Below, in pieces: positions 5,972-6,251 of a stretch of 6,251 nt of DNA. The notes under the pieces are model-generated. The model searched no databases, was not told the DNA's origin, and saw only the letters and a program-made list of their open reading frames with translations. Source of the stretch: CAVPRW01 sp046727435 [NCBI: bacterium] (GTDB lineage Bacteria; Tectomicrobia; Entotheonellia; J063); assembly GCA_046727435.1 (NCBI GenBank), contig JBKPCR010000146.1:1-6251 (forward strand), written 5' to 3'. The translations under genes were made by a program, and so were the position numbers. How positions within the stretch are numbered: the stretch's first letter is position 1; each line of letters starts with the position of its first letter.

Positions 5972-6251
5972 TCATGAAGCCTCAGCCGCTGTTCGGAGCA
6001 TCTCGATCCGCTCTCGGTAGAGGAGGACATTATCGTACAACCCCATCCACTCCACAATGTCAGCGGCATCCCCAATTTCTCCCGCCATGAAGCGCTGGTA
6101 GCATTCCTCGGAACTGATACCGTACTGTTGCTCAAAGGGCTCCAACTCTTTCTGTACCTCTGTGAGATGCTTTTCGTACTTCTGCAAATGAAGGCGAACC
6201 AGTTTGAGAAGAGCCTGATCGGCCAAATCCCCAGCGCCAACCTTCTCAAGC
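5972..6251 (-). CDS. Antitoxin-like coiled-coil protein, 5' end outside the window
   Basis: The minus-strand frame is open from the right edge to TGA (5974-5972), giving 92 visible residues. A TTG at 6226-6224 could be a start, but the frame stays open upstream (LEKVGAGDLADQ), so the true start is probably beyond the window. The protein is mostly helical and charged: LVRLHLQKYEKHLTEVQKEL looks like a coiled coil. It is followed by FEQQYGISSEECYQRFMAGE, a DAADIVEWMGLYD segment and a final helix LYRERIEMLRTAAE. I recall proteins of this pattern immediately upstream of DUF6516 (TumE-type) toxins, and the 3-base spacing to the next gene supports such a pair. The likely role is antitoxin, inferred from context and pattern. 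The frame itself is convincing. No DNA-binding motif is visible. Confidence 0.7.
   Translation of the reverse strand, partial: LEKVGAGDLADQALLKLVRLHLQKYEKHLTEVQKELEPFEQQYGISSEECYQRFMAGEIGDAADIVEWMGLYDNVLLYRERIEMLRTAAEAS

Noticed and set aside
5965-6249. Alternative 94-codon minus-strand frame over the antitoxin-like gene
   Set aside because: It overlaps the more credible helical frame almost fully and gives Trp/Ser/Arg-rich text without pattern; the other frame runs smoothly into a 3-base junction with the next gene.

Overview
The window holds the distal part of a type I restriction-modification (RM) operon on the + strand, with a toxin-antitoxin (TA) module embedded in it. A second, apparently damaged TA-like pair converges on the operon from the right on the - strand. 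The host cannot be named from this sequence. The moderately high G+C of hsdR, the density of small TA genes and a degenerate CATCC-rich repeat suggest an environmental bacterium with many accessory defence and stress genes. That is an inference only.

Layout: (1) 3-188 is the C-terminal 61 codons of HsdM, the N6-adenine methyltransferase subunit, cut by the left edge. (2) 189-257 is a short gap with a possible -10 element and a ribosome binding site. (3) 258-527 is an antitoxin-like gene whose expected PIN-domain partner is absent. (4) 573-839 and 839-1246 are a VapB-like antitoxin and a VapC PIN-domain ribonuclease, joined by a TGATG overlap. (5) 1264-2684 is hsdS, the target-recognition subunit, with a one-base frameshift near 1467 and a degenerate CATCC-type repeat over its extreme 5' end. 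(6) 2681-5716 is an apparently intact hsdR (1011 aa), joined to hsdS by an ATGA overlap. (7) 5717-5815 is a gap of about 100 bases between convergent genes, with no convincing terminator. (8) 5816-5968 (-) is a 50-codon remnant resembling the DUF6516/TumE toxin family. It lies just downstream of (9), 5972-6251 (-), a helical, probably coiled-coil protein of the type that precedes such toxins and that runs off the right edge.

How the genes work together: HsdM, HsdS and HsdR form the type I complex. HsdS reads a two-part DNA site, HsdM methylates it, and HsdR translocates and cuts unmodified DNA. The hsdS lesion would remove the N-terminal half of the first recognition domain, so as read here the system is probably inactive, unless the lesion is a sequence error or is bypassed by reinitiation. 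VapC and its antitoxin sit between the modification gene and the specificity/restriction genes. They have tight spacing on both sides, so hsdS and hsdR may be transcribed with the TA genes. I see no RNA gene, CRISPR array or transposase.
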